Shown: positions 31,518 through 45,656 of the stretch, one piece after another
How the letters are laid out: every line of letters begins with the position of its first letter
Numbering within the stretch: position 1 is the stretch's first letter
Assembly: GCA_907163375.1 (NCBI GenBank)
Contig: CAJQUW010001409.1
Location: 124,001-188,000, forward strand
DNA: 64,000 nucleotides
Reading direction: 5' to 3'
Source: Prostheceraeus crozeri
Taxonomy: Eukaryota > Platyhelminthes > Polycladida > Euryleptidae
Program-made: the position numbers and the translations under genes
The notes under the pieces: model-generated
What the model was told of the DNA's origin: nothing
The model's database searches: none
Seen by the model: the letters and a program-made list of their open reading frames with translations, nothing else

Positions 31518-33875
31518 TTTCATAATACTTTCGCAATCTGTACATTTCAATTTATGAAGTCGTGCTTTCATCTCGCCTTCTTCCAAATTTGAAACCTATC
31601 TTCCTAATTATCGATTTGAGAGAAGATTCGCATTTCATTTCCTGCATTTCACCCTAAAGCTCAATCGTAGGATCATCAAATTAATTTCAAATCTTAGAAA
31701 TTCCCTCTCCCCGACAAAGCGACGAAGAAAGTATTCATTTCATAAACACGGTGCGAAGTCACCCGTCACTAACATCTTTGATGGGCAGGATAACAATTAC
31801 GAATATTCAGCTGGTTATTAATCCGAACATGTAATAATCTTATCTTCAAACCCTTCTCTGCAATCGATGGCGCATCACACAGATAAGGAAGACAATCAAC
31901 ACATGAATTTTCTTCTAATGGATGGATTTCATTTCAATCTTCATTTCCCACACTGCGAGCATGAAATCGACAGTTGATAATTATATGCCGAAATTATACT
32001 TCTCATTATCAATGCAGCAAAAGCAAATTAAACTGACTGATAGATCATCATTCGCGACAAATTCATGGGAAACTATGAATCTGCGGAAACAGATTTATCG
32101 ATTCACCAAATGATATGATGACGGGAAACGTATGAATTAAGCTTCATATGAGACGCTTCCAAAGACAGTGGAAAACGTTCAACAAACTAAAAAAGTATAG
32201 AAATGTTTCTTATCATTGCATAGAACATCAACACCTGGAAGAAGATTTAATGGTGACAATACTTAGAGAAATAAAAGGAAATTATCAACAATGAAAAATG
32301 GAGGTGCTGAAATTCACAAGCCAAATAATGAGACTGGCCTCATGGCCCTAATATGCAGCATGTGCTACAGAGGTCAGCGATCTATGAACCAAAATCTCCA
32401 ACATCCCTACCATTTTTGTGATTTCTATTTTTATGATATAGAATAATATCTTGGACTAGGTTGTCTATGCATGTAAATAGCGAAACATGTTTGAACTATA
32501 GTTTGAAATTGTATGGACTTGATGTCTTCTCACTTCCTCTTTTTGACATTTCTCCTGTTGAAGATTGGTCAATCTCTGTCATCTGGTTGTCAATTGAAAC
32601 CAGTAGAGACTAAATGATTAATTATTTTTTTTTGATTTTTGCAACGTTTTCATAGCTAGAAACCACTTATGAGAAATTATGATAATGATTCGAAATGTGC
32701 ATAATATCACAATAAAAAGAAAAGGCATTTTATACCCAACCTGAGCCAGAAGTCACGAGCCGGCACTGTGTGCAAGTGAATATTATCAGGACGATTCACG
32801 GCATAAATGGATGAATTAATGCAAATATTGATGGGGCATGTGACTATATACACTTTACAACAGCAATGACTCATGAAAAAACATTGCAGAGCGATGCATG
32901 GCTGTAATGCCAACAGTTGAGCCAAACGGTAACTCGTTGGACTGAGATGATCAAATAATGTCACAACTTAATAAGAGCGCATTTTCAAACCTTATCCGAC
33001 CGGATTTGTCTGAGCATTATCCTGCCGATTTCAAGGTTCTTAAAACATCCAAATAGTGCAATTTAAAATGTCTAGTGACAAAAAACTGATATGTGCAGTC
33101 ATCAACATTTAATGAATTTAAAAATTAAAGAAAGTCGGGAATGCAAGTGGTTATATCAAATTTACTAACACTTCCTATAATATTTGTTTACACGGCAGAG
33201 AAAAATCTGATCATAATTCTCGAGGCATTTTTCTTTCTATCATGAAAACTTATTTCAGATAAGAACACATTGGAAGTAGCATTACGGACACATCGGCAGT
33301 GTCAGTCGTTAAGCTGCTTTTCAAACTCATTGTTCAAAATTCCTTGTTGTCTCAACTCTATAATGAGTTGGCAATTGCAGAAGCTTAACTGTGGAGAAAG
33401 AAACGCACCAAATTCTCATCGGATAATGAAAAAACAATGCGTCCTAACCTATTAATAAATGGTTCCAATTATAACAGCAAACTTCCCTCTCCAACATCCT
33501 GAGAAGTTTGGAGATGGAGGCATTGTCTATCTTCTTCGCAGCAATGGACACAGAGCATCGTTTTCAGTGTTGGTTGCGAAGAAGTCATCAATTCAATCCG
33601 ATAGTCAATTTTAAATCATTAAGTCTCTCGACACATTTTGCTACGTTGGATGATTGATGCTGAAAAAGTAGTTTACGGTTCAGTTATCCATTGTCCTAGA
33701 TATATTGCAGATTCCTGATGGCAAGACTGGGCAGAAAAAAGCATTAAGCTTTAAATCACTATTCCATAACAATGCTTAGACTTTTCATAAAGTGAAGCTG
33801 AGATTCCTCAGTACATCAGAATAGTAACTGTCAAAACTTCATGAAGCATTATTTACGGATAAAATAATACTACAA
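31518..33875. other. Gene-free spacer
   Basis: Short unsupported frames and A/T runs only. Nothing is recognised. Confidence 0.4.
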
Positions 33876-34600
33876 GGTGTGACTAAAAATTATTCAGACT
33901 ATTTCAGAAGATCAATTTAATGAACGACTTTGCTATTATCGATGACAATTTTGAGACATACAGTGCTGAAGTTCATTATCAAAAATGTGATGCAAATAAC
34001 TAAGCAAGCAAGCACTTCTTCAGCAAGCACATTCTGAAAAGCCCTACCATTTTAAGTGCAACGAGATAGAAAAATTGGCGTGTATCGTGTAAATTCAATC
34101 AGAAATGGTTTCAATTAATTTTTAATCAGATTTTCATGGAAATCTACGAAATTTTGTTTGAAATTACTTTAACGAGGGCATTCAGCTGAACGGGACTTTC
34201 ATTTAACTACATGATCTCCACCATATTCAATCACATTGCCACAATGGTCTAGGAGATTTTCGGACCTTGGTCAAGAACTCCTCTTGAGAGATTGAACGAA
34301 AGAATCGATAGAATAATGCACAACAACATCCTCATCCGAAAACTTGATTTTCCTAATTTCTCATTTGAGTCAGTCAACGAAACACATATCACACAATTTT
34401 AAATCTGGTGAGTAGGCCGAGGCCATAGCATTGCCAAACAGCAATGGATTTTTTCTGGATAATTTCTGGATTCCGAGTATAATATTCAGTTGAAGTGAAG
34501 TTCAATCGGAAAAATTTTTTTTGAATGCCTTAGAGTCTCATCAAAACATCCATGAAGACCACTTTAGGCACGTTTGCATGTCTTTTATGGTTGTGACCCA
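33876..34600 (-). pseudogene. Old mariner-superfamily fossil
   Basis: On the minus strand AYSPDLKLCD matches the YSPDLAPCD catalytic block of mariner transposases. It is followed by KFSDEDVVVHYSIDSFVQSL and then DHCGNVIEYGGDHV, matching the C-terminal Cys-Ile-x-x-Gly-Gly-Asp-Tyr tail. The downstream end carries a TIR-like word, AGGTGTGACTAAAAATTATT, near 33876. Many stops are present. Upstream domains are unreadable and the right boundary is approximate. Confidence 0.5.
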
Positions 34601-36645
34601 TTTTCTTCATCAGTTGCAGAGCCCAAGCTAATTTCAGGTAAGCTGAAGTTGAGTGCGTTGAGGTTCAGCATTTTGTTGAGCAACTATACATGTGATGACT
34701 ATTTTGCTGTTTATCATTATCAATTTATTTGGCAAGGTTATTTTTTCCATCAACTTAATTCACCAGAGAATTCCTTTGACTTAAATATATAAATGAATCT
34801 CGAATTTAATTTCAATAAGCCACAAACGACGATTCATTCAATGATTAAAAGTGGTTACATTTAATACTTTGATAAAAGTAATAAATATTCAATTCTTAAA
34901 CGTCACAGATATGAAATTGTAAAAATACTTGTAACTATGATCATTTAGCTACATAATCATTTTTTACCGCATAAAAATTTGGTTTGATACAGGTAGAATT
35001 CTAGAATTATTTAGTCTATTCAACGAACGGTTGAATTGCAGTAACAGATTTAAAAATTCCATGATGACATTTAGTTGTGAAAAGATTGCTGCAAGTTAAT
35101 AGGGAGAAATAATTCATTCTTGATTTAACACATGATCGAGGTAAAGCTTGTAAAGGTAATCTACCTGCAAAATTTTGAGCGATGGTGACCGACTTTCCGA
35201 TGGTTATTCAGATAATGCCACAAAAGCAATAAGCGTGATTGAAATTCGGATATAATTAGTCGTGGTAATTAGTCATAATTGGTTATGCATTTAGATAAAG
35301 AAAGTCGCAATTCCTCAACCGTAATTATAACTCACTCGCTTGGCCAATTCATCAGCAGACTCTCCTTCCAAAGGTAGAATTGGATCTCCAATGTATGTTC
35401 TACAAAAATAAATGAATAACTTCAAAATACGATGTCTGATAGTAGAGCGCTACAATAAATCAATGGTAGATAATGTTGACTAGGCTAATAACGAGGGAGC
35501 TATCAAGTGCACAAATTTCTCACCAGTTTGCTTTAATCAATGCATGCATGAGATTCCACCGACACGACATTTCCGGAAAATCCCAGATGACCCCTTTTCG
35601 TACTAATTGCCAATTTAATTCGCAAGCTTGATAACCATGATACATGCTCAGTAAATATATTAAAAGTAATTATTGTACTAAGCCCCAGCCATACCGACTC
35701 ATTTTCTCCCGCCCGGAGATAGATGTTGCTTGGGACTACTTCCACTCTATGCTGGTTGACCATTCTTGACTGTTGAGGAAAATGATTCACTTATCATCAC
35801 ATGAAACACGTAAGACACTGTACAAGATGACCGATGACCTCGAGCATGTAGGGGTCTCCATCGGCCGAGCGAAGAAAGTAGCCTAGGAATCGATAGTCTT
35901 GGCAACGACTGGTGAAAATCACGGCCTCAACGCCTCATAGACAAAAGAATGAAGAGACATTGACCGGCATGACATGTAATAAATGATGCAAATAATATCA
36001 TTTCTACAGCAAATATTTACTCAATCATAACATTAATTTATGCTTTCTTATTTCTCTTGCTTTGTCTGATCAGACAATTCTGTTCCAATTAAACGGAAAG
36101 TAAGGCCTAGTGGGAGCTAAATTGAAAGTAGCATCATGATATCCCTAACAGCAGGTAGATCCATCAGAACCATGGTTAGTATCAGCAGTTATGTAATTTA
36201 TCTTAGGCCTATCTCGACTGGTGACTGATCTAGGAGATAAGTGACGAAAAACAACAATTATGCAGACTTATTTATAGATTCCGCGATTAGAATGAGTGAT
36301 AAACACAATGACATAGACAATGATAAAGATATGCTTTCATTTCTATTGAATACTTTGACTTATTATGAAAGAAAATCTCATAACTTTTCACATTTTTATT
36401 AATCATGATTGATGTTGGACATGAGCATGTGAGCAATAGAGCCCACCCCTGCCATTTTCATGTTTTTTGCACAAATCTCGAGACACAACAAAATCCATCC
36501 CAAATTTCTGGAATTCCTGATTTTTCCGGAAGAATCTCATGCATGAATCCATATCAAAGAGACTTAAGGAGATCAATATCTGGGGAGATAGTGTCAGGAA
36601 AAACCAATTGAAAAACGTGACATTGATCAGCAGGTGGCATGAAAA
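34601..36645. other. Gene-free spacer
   Basis: No recognisable coding region, RNA gene or terminal repeat. Confidence 0.4.
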
Positions 36646-36840
36646 GAGCAACGCTTCAGCACGAAAACGCAGACGGTTCAGGGTTCGAACCTGTCCGCGA
36701 ACCTCTCATTAGCGTTTACTAATCTTGACTTGGTGAGGGTTGTGAGTGTGTGAAGGCAGCGGCCGCCCCACCCATTGCTTGCTACTACCGATTCGTGCCT
36801 TGAGGAAGGCGGGGATGAATAAAATATCCCTTGAATGATG
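36646..36840 (+). repeat. tRNA-related SINE-like fragment
   Basis: AGGGTTCGAACCTGTCC contains a perfect Pol III B box (GGTTCGAACC). The A box upstream is weak. A GC-rich body (CAGCGGCCGCCCC) and a terminal GGGGATGAATAAAATATCCC follow. The structure suggests a SINE with a damaged tRNA head. The alternative is chance B-box similarity in a GC-rich patch. Confidence 0.4.
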
Positions 36841-39800
36841 TTTAGTTAAGACATCGAGGCAACCTAACGGTATCCTCTTTATTGCTTCTTATTTCATGGA
36901 GCTTGTTGAGGGCGCTGTCCGAACCAGAAGTCACTGAAGACGAAAATGACTACGAGTCTGAAGCAGTGGTTCATAATAATAATCCTTTTTCATTAATCAG
37001 GAGACAGTAAAAGACGCAACGTGAACTATGGTTAAGGCACCACAAACAATGAATGAAAGTACAGTAGTATCCTAATGCAGTTTACCACACTTAGTTCTGT
37101 CCACGGCTAAGAGTTGCTCCACATATTTGTGTGTAACGCAAACTATTCTTTCTTATGATGATAGATGAAAATGATGATATACAGCAATAATACATAAGAT
37201 AAATTAAGTTTAAAAGGGTGACATTCTCGACCATGACTCATCAACCACGATCCGGGAATATGTCAGACAGATATCTAACCGTTTGGGTCAAATGTGAGTT
37301 ACAGAAAGAGCTGGCAGATGATAATAGCAACATTACTCATTTAAATATGGAATAAATTTGCGCCTTAAGTGTGGAATAATTTACCTGAATTTAACTGGGA
37401 AAAATCCATATGGGATACCAATAGGGAATCGCAAATATTCATAGAGCTTTTTCATGGGCTCTGAAAAAGAACAAAAAGAATGAGAGATTAACATTAGCAA
37501 ATAAACAAAAAGTGGGTAAATTTTTAAATTCAACTTGATTTATCACATTTTTCTTCCGACAAATACAATTTTCAAGAAAAATGAAGCGCTGTATAAATTT
37601 ATCTATTTGATTCAGGAAAATATAGGATACATCAGGAATTGACTGAAATAGTTGACTTGAAGAATTAACTCCTCAGTTAAAATGTCAACGACAGCACTTT
37701 TTCTAAGGCTTTGTCATTCGTTGAGTTTAATTATCCTTCATTTCTATTAAAACAATCATCTCCATGCACTGGTAAAATGCATGTTTTTCTTTGCTCACAT
37801 ATGACAGTCAAGTCAAAGTGCATCTAATCGACAGGCATATTATGCTTCGACTGTACATCCTGTTGTGGGTCCTATTCGATGCAAAATACAGCTACATTTG
37901 TAGCTACATATGTTTGAATTTCGAATCATTATTGGGTCTATGCTCATACGCTTTTTACATTATATTTTATGTCATAGATAGCTAAAAAGGACCTCAACTA
38001 GGTTGTAAAAGACGGTTACACACGATCTGTAGTATCAGTTCTTGCTCAATTTGTTACTCAGATCTTCACTGTGTGATGAAGATTAAGGGATGCGATGAAT
38101 GCACTATAGCTAACAAAATGGATGAAAGATCAACTATTTATTGTTTGTCATTCTAGTAATAGTGTCATGGTACATCAACCAGGGATCTGAAGTGGAAAAA
38201 TTTTAACAGCTGCTTTCCCCTACACGTTTCTCCTGAAGCCCTCTTCTCCGTCTGAATTTCTCACCCACTCCGATCTGAAACAAGAATCAGCTCCGCTCCA
38301 TTTCAATTTCAACAAGTTACATGCTCGATCTCATACGTCAACAATAAGCGTACATGTACACTGTGCACGTATGGAGCAACATCAAAATGAGGTTTGATGT
38401 CGGTCAACATTGTAATCACTATGTATATTAGGAAATTTGTAAGCCTCTGCACAAACGACCGACATTTTGAACTATGGTTTTATCTTGCAATTTGTGTCTT
38501 TCATGCAGCACACTATTAAATTAGTAACAACTGGCTTTGTTACGTCTTTCATTATGTTTACGATATATAATGTGTGCTTAATTCCATTTAGAGGTATTTA
38601 TGACGTTTAATTGGTCGTGACAATTTTCCAACTTGCAGTCTGTACATGCATGTTATATCCATGATTTAGATATACTATGTAGTTCCAGAAATTAGTATTT
38701 TAGGAATTAGGGATGACATTTTCATCTTCAATTTGCCCCCATTTGGAAGATAAGTTAGGCGCTTCATGTTATCTCTGAAAACGCCTGTCCGCTTCTCAAT
38801 TTTCTTTTGAATTAGTGTAAGACAAAGTTGATCAAAGCCATTAATGTAACAAAAGTTCAAGACCAAAAAAAAATTTAATATGTACCTTTCCTTATGTTTT
38901 CAGTTTCTTAAGTCTTGTTGCTCATTGGGAAACTGACTCGTTAATTAACACATCATAATTCGATTAAAGATGGCGCGGTGGCGCCACTATTAACTGAGAT
39001 TCACATAAATCGACCTTAACGGTCTTCAACTTTGACTTTTGATTTTGACGAAATTAAAACTCTATTTTCAGATCAAAATGCTTCTAGCACCCAACCATAT
39101 ACGAAATGAAATAAAGACCATGTTTTGTATATCCATGTATAGAAAGATTGAACACCATATGAAACTTCCATAAATTAAAAGGAATATTGTGAAATATTGT
39201 GACAAATCAAGAGATCAAGCAATAGTGTGACAGCTTCCGAGAAATAAAACTAAACTGCGATCAGTCTCCCTAAACAATCAATTTCACACTCACGAATTCA
39301 TCCTAGATTTCTTTAATTAATACATTGCGAACATAGACAAATGCATTAGTGCAATAATTAAATTAATTCCTTCCACGCAAAGATTAGTATAGCCTTCTGA
39401 TCGTAGTTCTGTCTGATCGTAAACTATCGAGAGGGCAATAGAAATATACGTAAGTGTTGGTAACTAAAGGAATGTAAAAGCAATACGGCGATTTTGAAAA
39501 AAACATCGAATGGTCAATGAAAAATAATGTGATACAACAATTATGTGGAGGTCTGAATAAAACCATCGACAGGAAAACGCAAACTCTTATATGGTTATGA
39601 TTATGAAGAATCAGCATTTTGATGTAAAAATTGCTAGCCAGAATTCTACAACTTTCCAGAAGACCTTCCAATGTTCGAAAAGTCTTATAACATACTTATC
39701 GATTGCTGATTATGTCTATAAAACAGCTATTTATCTTAAGGACTGATATAATTGAGTGGATTCTATACATGATAATGCATTGAGCAAACAAGGGACAAAT

Positions 39801-39869
39801 GATTGAGTTATTTGATTCGGAGGACATCCCAGGGTCGATGTTGACCAACGAAACAAGAAAAACACTCAA
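36841..39869. other. Gene-free spacer
   Basis: No feature can be supported. Confidence 0.4.
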
Positions 39870-39916
39870 GGTTCTCGCGAGCGCTTTCGACAGACGCCGT
39901 CTGCCATCCTCAAGCA
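39870..39916 (-). repeat. Penelope-type 3'-end hairpin motif
   Basis: On the minus strand: CTTGAGGATGG, then a CAGAC...GTCTG stem, then TCGAAAGCGC. This is the same arrangement (GATGG, short stem, CGAA) as in the 17.1-17.5 kb hairpin and near 45.66 kb. Probably the end of a fully eroded Penelope-like copy. Confidence 0.4.
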
Positions 39917-39995
39917 ACATATGATAATGCATACCTGCAAGATGCAAATCGATGAAAGCAATTGATGAAAACTACTATATTTCTTTTAAAAATCT

Positions 39996-40081
39996 GGGGC
40001 GGCCGCACAGAAACACTGTTAGGCTAACAAATCATTGTCACTAACAACTCACTATCTAACACTGTTTCTGTCCGGCCGCCC
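39996..40081. repeat. 85-bp hairpin / tiny MITE
   Basis: GGGCGGCCGCACAGAAACAC at the left is mirrored by GTTTCTGTCCGGCCGCCC at the right. The arms are about 30 bp with a 25-bp loop. The GC-rich tips stand out against AT-rich flanks. Confidence 0.6.
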
Positions 40082-40254
40082 ATGTAATTTCCGTGTTTGA
40101 AGCATTACATCGAATGATGATTCATAGTGATATATACTGACTTGACTTCTACCTGGAATATATGTAATCGTTATGCGTCTGTTATTTCGAAATATAGCAT
40201 GCTATTATTATTATATCAATATTCTTTCGAATAGGCTTATTCAATTTGGACTAT

Positions 40255-40760
40255 CTGACAGTGGCGAATGCTCCGGGCATGCTAGGCATGCGGCGCATGC
40301 TCTCACAATTGGCTTTATTAAAGTTACGTTTTTAACGCTATATACTATAATGCATTTTCATGTGCAGACATGTAGATCAGTCAGCTCCTTCAGCTGAGAG
40401 CATGCGAGCGGAAAGGCAATAGCTACTGCTGCTCAGCTGCTGCGCACTGCTAGGCTTGCTTCTGCTAAATAATCTCGCACGCAAATAGTATGCATCGCAC
40501 TTGCATCGCTGCCGAATCATGCTTCCCGGCATGCGAGGCATCGGAGAGCAAGAGAGGCTAATACAAAGATCTGAAAAGATCTCAATTATCACGCCTGCCA
40601 TTGCACGCTTAGTAATGAATTCTCTCGAGACACGTGCACAATGACCCTGGACCAAGGCCCATGGGACATGATACATTGACGACATTGTACTTCCAACTTG
40701 ATCGCATGGCCTGCTTAAAATACATTCCCTCGCGCTCGCTCGCGCGCCTCTTCAGAGGGT
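40255..40760. other. GC-rich, GCATGC-dense patch
   Basis: GGCATGC-type words recur (GGGCATGC, TAGGCATGCG, GCGCATGC, CCCGGCATGCG) from 40275 to 40545. A CGCGCTCGCTCGCGCGCCTC run follows at about 40731. No gene is recognised. It might be a small repeat cluster or a CpG-rich regulatory patch. Confidence 0.3.
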
Positions 40761-43300
40761 ATGTCAGAAAATATTAACATTTAACATACTCCTTCGCTTC
40801 TTAATTAATTTTGTGTGACTGTGATACCTTTACGCCTAAAGATCAAACAAAACTAAAATATCAAAGATCAAAATCAGTCCTTGATTCAACCCGTTTAGTA
40901 GAAGAGATATAAAAAATAAAAATGACATCAGTTCGAATGACCGCCGGAAGACCCACCAAACTTCACGCGCATTCCACAGGCACAAAAATATCACTATTTA
41001 AGGCATTTCAAAAGGCCCAATCGATATCTTTACATTTTTGGTTTTACATGGTGGTGAGCTGGTTTTGTTGATTTTTTGCAAATTGTTTTGTTAGGCGACC
41101 ACAACACATGTCCTAAAACTGGTTTTTGATTGTCTCAATACGCAATCCAAATCTCAAACAAGCATGAAAAATTTCTTTATCACCTCAAGTGCATTCTTCA
41201 AAATAAACAGCTCGGGAACGACTATAGAAATCGATCAACCAACGTGATCACATGGCGAATCAATAGACATGCAGCAATATGAGAAAAAGTTAAAAAAAAT
41301 CGCGAAATATTTACAAGCCCTTATTGATGTCCGTCTTCTCTTATCCCAAAGTCTTCTCTTCCTTTCCGAGTGCCATAAGACTTCCGATCAGCCAATAAGC
41401 GGTAATTATGTAATTAGAATCTCGATTTTTTAAGTCATTACGATTTTAGAAACAACCCATTGTGAACGAGTCAACCATTTTTTTAATTGACCTTCGTCCG
41501 GCTGATTCATCTGAGTTATATGGGCGATCAGTATTTCGTTATTAGTTCATCACATCAAAAAATCCGATAAACACTTAAAATTTTTTAATTCTCATTCAGA
41601 TGAATCTTTTAAATATAGTTACAGTTCATAAGCTCTGTACTGGTCAGGCTACTAGAGATCTTGTTGTGAATTCAAAAAGATTTCTTTCTCACTGAAGATT
41701 GATTCATATCGGTGATCTGAGGACGGTACTAGTTTGGAATAAACTAACGAAATAATATAAAAAAAAACAAAAAAACTTAAACATACGTGAACCAATGTTG
41801 ATGAACTTTCACATGCCGTGAACTGTTATGACAAACATCCGTAAATTTGACAAAATACAAAAGGTCAAAGAAATTAAATAAAAAGTCATATTTGTGACCA
41901 ATCTTCTATTTTTCACACAGCTTTTGCATCAACCAAATTTGACACACAATGAATCACAAAATTGATCCAAAAATTCCCTCAAGTTGCTCAAACCCCTGTC
42001 TTCTTTCTTCTTCGGACGTAAGGACTGTTAAGGAAGACTGAGAATCCTTCAAGATTTTGTTCAGAAAAAATTGGAACTGATGTCCTCTGGGATAATGAAC
42101 TGTCACCCTCAAGACGGTATATTTCTGTTAAATTGATAATTTTTACAAATTTTTTGCAATTTTCATGGATGTATTGGAAAATTTGAAGATATGGGAAGAA
42201 TTTGCATTGACAGATGTCCTCTTTTATTTTTGCTTTCCTTGATAAAGTTTATTTTCTGCTTTTTTGATAACCGGTATTTTCTCGATTGTTATTTGACATT
42301 ACAATTTTTGTCTTATCTTTTAATCTTGATAAATATCTTGTATGAAATACATAATATCAAAATTGATAAAAATGTAAAAAAAATTAAAGGAAGTGATTTC
42401 CAACTCATTTTTCCTTTTCACTTTGTCTTTACTGTCTTATCTGAAAAAATTTCGAAACTGAAACACCCTATTTTTTACAACATCTTTTTTTCGAAAATAT
42501 TCGATAAATATTCTGATCTTTGAAATCATCTTCATTTTTAGAAAATAAAATAATTTTTTTTGTGTGAATATGGTTTTTATTCATTAACATATACCGTTAT
42601 GCGCATATGTATTGGTACAGTGAATAATTAATTGATAATTAATTACTTGCAAAGATATTAATTTTGTTTTATCAACCCGAGTTTAGTATCATCATATAAC
42701 AATAGGTAATAAAAAAAAAAAAAAATAAAAAAAAAAAAAGAAAAACAACTAGCTCAAACCTTAACGGGTCGTACGCCACTCTATCTGACATTTCACTTTT
42801 GCACAAGCGTTCATTATTCATTCAGAAAAGTTGTCAGCAAAACTCTGTGCGACACGTTTGCTTGATCTGACAATGCTACCTGGTCAATTGCAATTTCTGT
42901 TTCTTGAGATTCTCCATTTTGTCCACCAGTGTGCGATCTCCCATCACGATGAAAACACTGACTGTTTGAAGAGCTGCCTTATCTATGGGTTTCCTCACTT
43001 TTGTTGGCCTCAGTCCTAGTCTCTTCGACTACTTTGACAAGCTTTTCTTTACAGAAAATTCTGCATCAATCTGACTAACGGATGACTCCTGAGATTCTGT
43101 ATTGATGATGATTTCTTTCAGCCTTTTCTTTTCATCAGATTGTTACTTCCTCTGTATATCCAGATAACAATCGCATCACTTCTTCTTTGGTCTGGCCGAT
43201 GGCAACAATGAGACTCGGATAATAGCACCTTTCCCTCTCCTTATCGCAATCAAGGAAGCAATTATAGGAAAGTAACTTGAATAATTGTCTCTCAATTTCA
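40761..43300. other. Gene-free AT-rich spacer
   Basis: Includes a T-rich open frame at 42191-42523 that is low-complexity and not credible as a gene, and two A runs separated by a T at 42712-42740 that could be an old retroposon tail. Confidence 0.4.
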
Positions 43301-43301
43301 C

Positions 43302-43760
43302 TCAGGATTGACGGTTGTCTAAAAAATCTTTCACAATCAATAATAAATCGATGAGGAAGCCAAAACTATGCCAATGACTAATGATGAGATTGTGATTTAA
43401 CATGTCGAAGGCTTTATGAAAGTTGAATGTAAGCAATACGGAGCCATTACATCCGACATCATCATAATATGTACTGTTATGAGAGTTGTTATTGTAAAAC
43501 ATTTATCGCAAAATCCATGTTGGCTGGCACCAATAAGGAGAGCGCATTGTGTTTGTTTCGGCAAGCAGCAACTTTTCGAAGATCTTTGAAGGTAAAAGGG
43601 ATTGTGAGATTGATCTCAGATTAGCGAAGTATATTTTTTTGCTTTTGTGAACCGCCGTTGTCACAAGATTCTTCCATGCAGTCGAATAAGTCCGATTATC
43701 AATAACCGATTGAAAAATGTCAGTTAGGAGCAAAGCATCCATTATTGAATGAATTGGCAA
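43302..43760 (-). pseudogene. CR1/Jockey-type LINE reverse-transcriptase fragment
   Basis: Minus strand: AWKNLVTTAVHKSKK, ANLRSISQSLLPSKIFEKLL, then VLLTFNFHKAFDMLNHNLII and SFGFLIDLLLIVKDFLDNRQ. These correspond to RT fingers and palm blocks (RPIS-type, and the F-x-KAFD motif with the first catalytic Asp). A frame change lies near 43502. Isolated old fragment. Confidence 0.7.
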
Positions 43761-43911
43761 ATGGATATTTCAATCGTTTTTCAATAGAACTCAGAATTTC
43801 AAATCTATGCAGATTGTAAGCATTCATTTGCTTTAAAAGCTTTAATGAATTACCATCTATTGAGACAGTAGAATTTTACGAATTTTATCAAAAGTTTCTA
43901 CATCTCTCCAT

Positions 43912-44703
43912 TAGGGGTCGCAATGCCTGTATTTTCTATTTCTCAGAAATTCCCAATGCCAGTTTTGCGATTTCCAAATACCGGTTTACTTTCTATATAT
44001 CTTCTACCGTACAATTTTGGTGAACAAATGTTGCTATAAAGATATCGAACCGAGAATAGTAGTTCAATATCACTACACAAATCAATCAGCTATGTTGTGA
44101 TATCTTATCAACTATATCCATGCTGGAAAAGACAACAGTGAATACACGCTGTCTGTCTCGAATTACTGAAGAGAGAATTGCACCGAAGAAAATGATGATC
44201 TACCAATTTCCAAACATCGATCGTCAATCTTCTGAAGAAACAGAGAAGGTGAAGATATCATCAGCAGCGATAAAGACAATGAAAGAAAATCTGGAAAACT
44301 ATTTCAGAATGGTTTCACAAAAATCCATCAGAAGATAACAGCACTCATTTCAGTCTAGTCATAGGAAGTTGAATTTCATCAGCAGAACAGAGTGGTAAGT
44401 TCGGATTTCATCGTCGGCTGATTTAAGATCGTCTTCTCAACATTCCATCGATTGCAGTGGAAACGAGGAGACCGTTTTCCACTATCAGTTTCCCAGCAAC
44501 CTGCCAGAAAAAACACTAGATATTTTGAGCTTCACTCGATCAAGCATTCAATAGAAAGAAAATCTTCGTAATTTACGATTTCGACTATTTTTACTCAAAT
44601 ATCGGATCATTTTTTATATGTATGTTTTTATTTTTTTTTATACATCATAGATCAAATATCGAAATACTGGTTTTATAGAAATAGTCCATTATAGTGACCC
44701 CTA
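43912..44703. mobile_element. Non-autonomous hAT-like element
   Basis: It starts TAGGGGTCGCAATG and ends with the complement of TAGGGGTCACTATAATGG. Flanking 8-bp words CTCTCCAT (43904-43911) and ATCTCCAT (44704-44711) match at 7 of 8, as expected for an aged hAT duplication. The 792-bp interior has a small frame (44120-44338) that I do not recognise and no transposase. Confidence 0.55.
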
Positions 44704-44711
44704 ATCTCCAT

Positions 44712-45656
44712 TATTACTAATTGACAAGGCTGAGTTAAATATGAAGACATTTTCTTGTTATCTAGAACCATCTCCCTGTATCGTCGAAAGATCCGTCTTT
44801 TGAGCTGTTTCAGCATTATCTCAAATTCTAGGAATTCAAGTAAGGCACTCAGTCACTCACCGTATTTGCTGTTTATCGCATCTATTGACAGCACGCCCCT
44901 GGTAGAGCTTTAGCATGCGATATCAATCCTTCCACACTAATTAGTTTGCTGTCAGATTTGCTCGTATATGCAGGAGAATGAGATTCGATTCTTAAGGAGC
45001 CAGGTTCTGAACTGTACTTACATGTATATGACAGGAAAAGATAAAACCTCTTACTAACAACTTTTCAGTAGCATCACTGTCAAGTGAGTAGGGCTCTAGG
45101 AAGCTGTAATGACCGGGCCCCGAAGGATGTTTGCTCTTGTTTAAATGAGGTGTATATTGCTAATACCCGAAGTTGATTATTTGTAAATGACAAATTTAGA
45201 TAAGTTAAAACAACACGGTTGCATCAGAGGGATTGCCATAATCCTGTAAAGCCAAAGCGTGAGCGAATGGAATTATGCAATTCAGCGTAAGGAGCCACTT
45301 ACCGCTATTTTCCATCTCATGGTCAGGCGGTTTTGTTTAATGACCAAAACCAATTAATCATCAATTTCAGAGGAGCTGTAGGTGGAGGTACAAAAATCTA
45401 ACTAAAGGATTCGAGGGTTTTGAAAGAAATCGATGAACTATGTCCAATACATTTGGAAATAGAACCAGCAAATATTCCTCTAAAACGCTTAATAGCTGGC
45501 GGCTAGTAGTTTCATAGATAACCACAATAGAGGATTTTTTACATCTTTAGACTACTCTACTCATTACAAAGTATTTTTGTTAATTGGTCAAATCTATGGA
45601 GTCAAAAGTCAAATAATTGCTACAGGCTAGAAGCCGTAGAGATTTTGCATGGTTGC
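44712..45656. other. Gene-free spacer
   Basis: Nothing is recognised. Confidence 0.4.

Noticed and set aside
42191-42523. 110-codon plus-strand frame
   Set aside because: Low-complexity T-rich sequence giving Phe/Leu/Ile-rich residues; typical chance frame.
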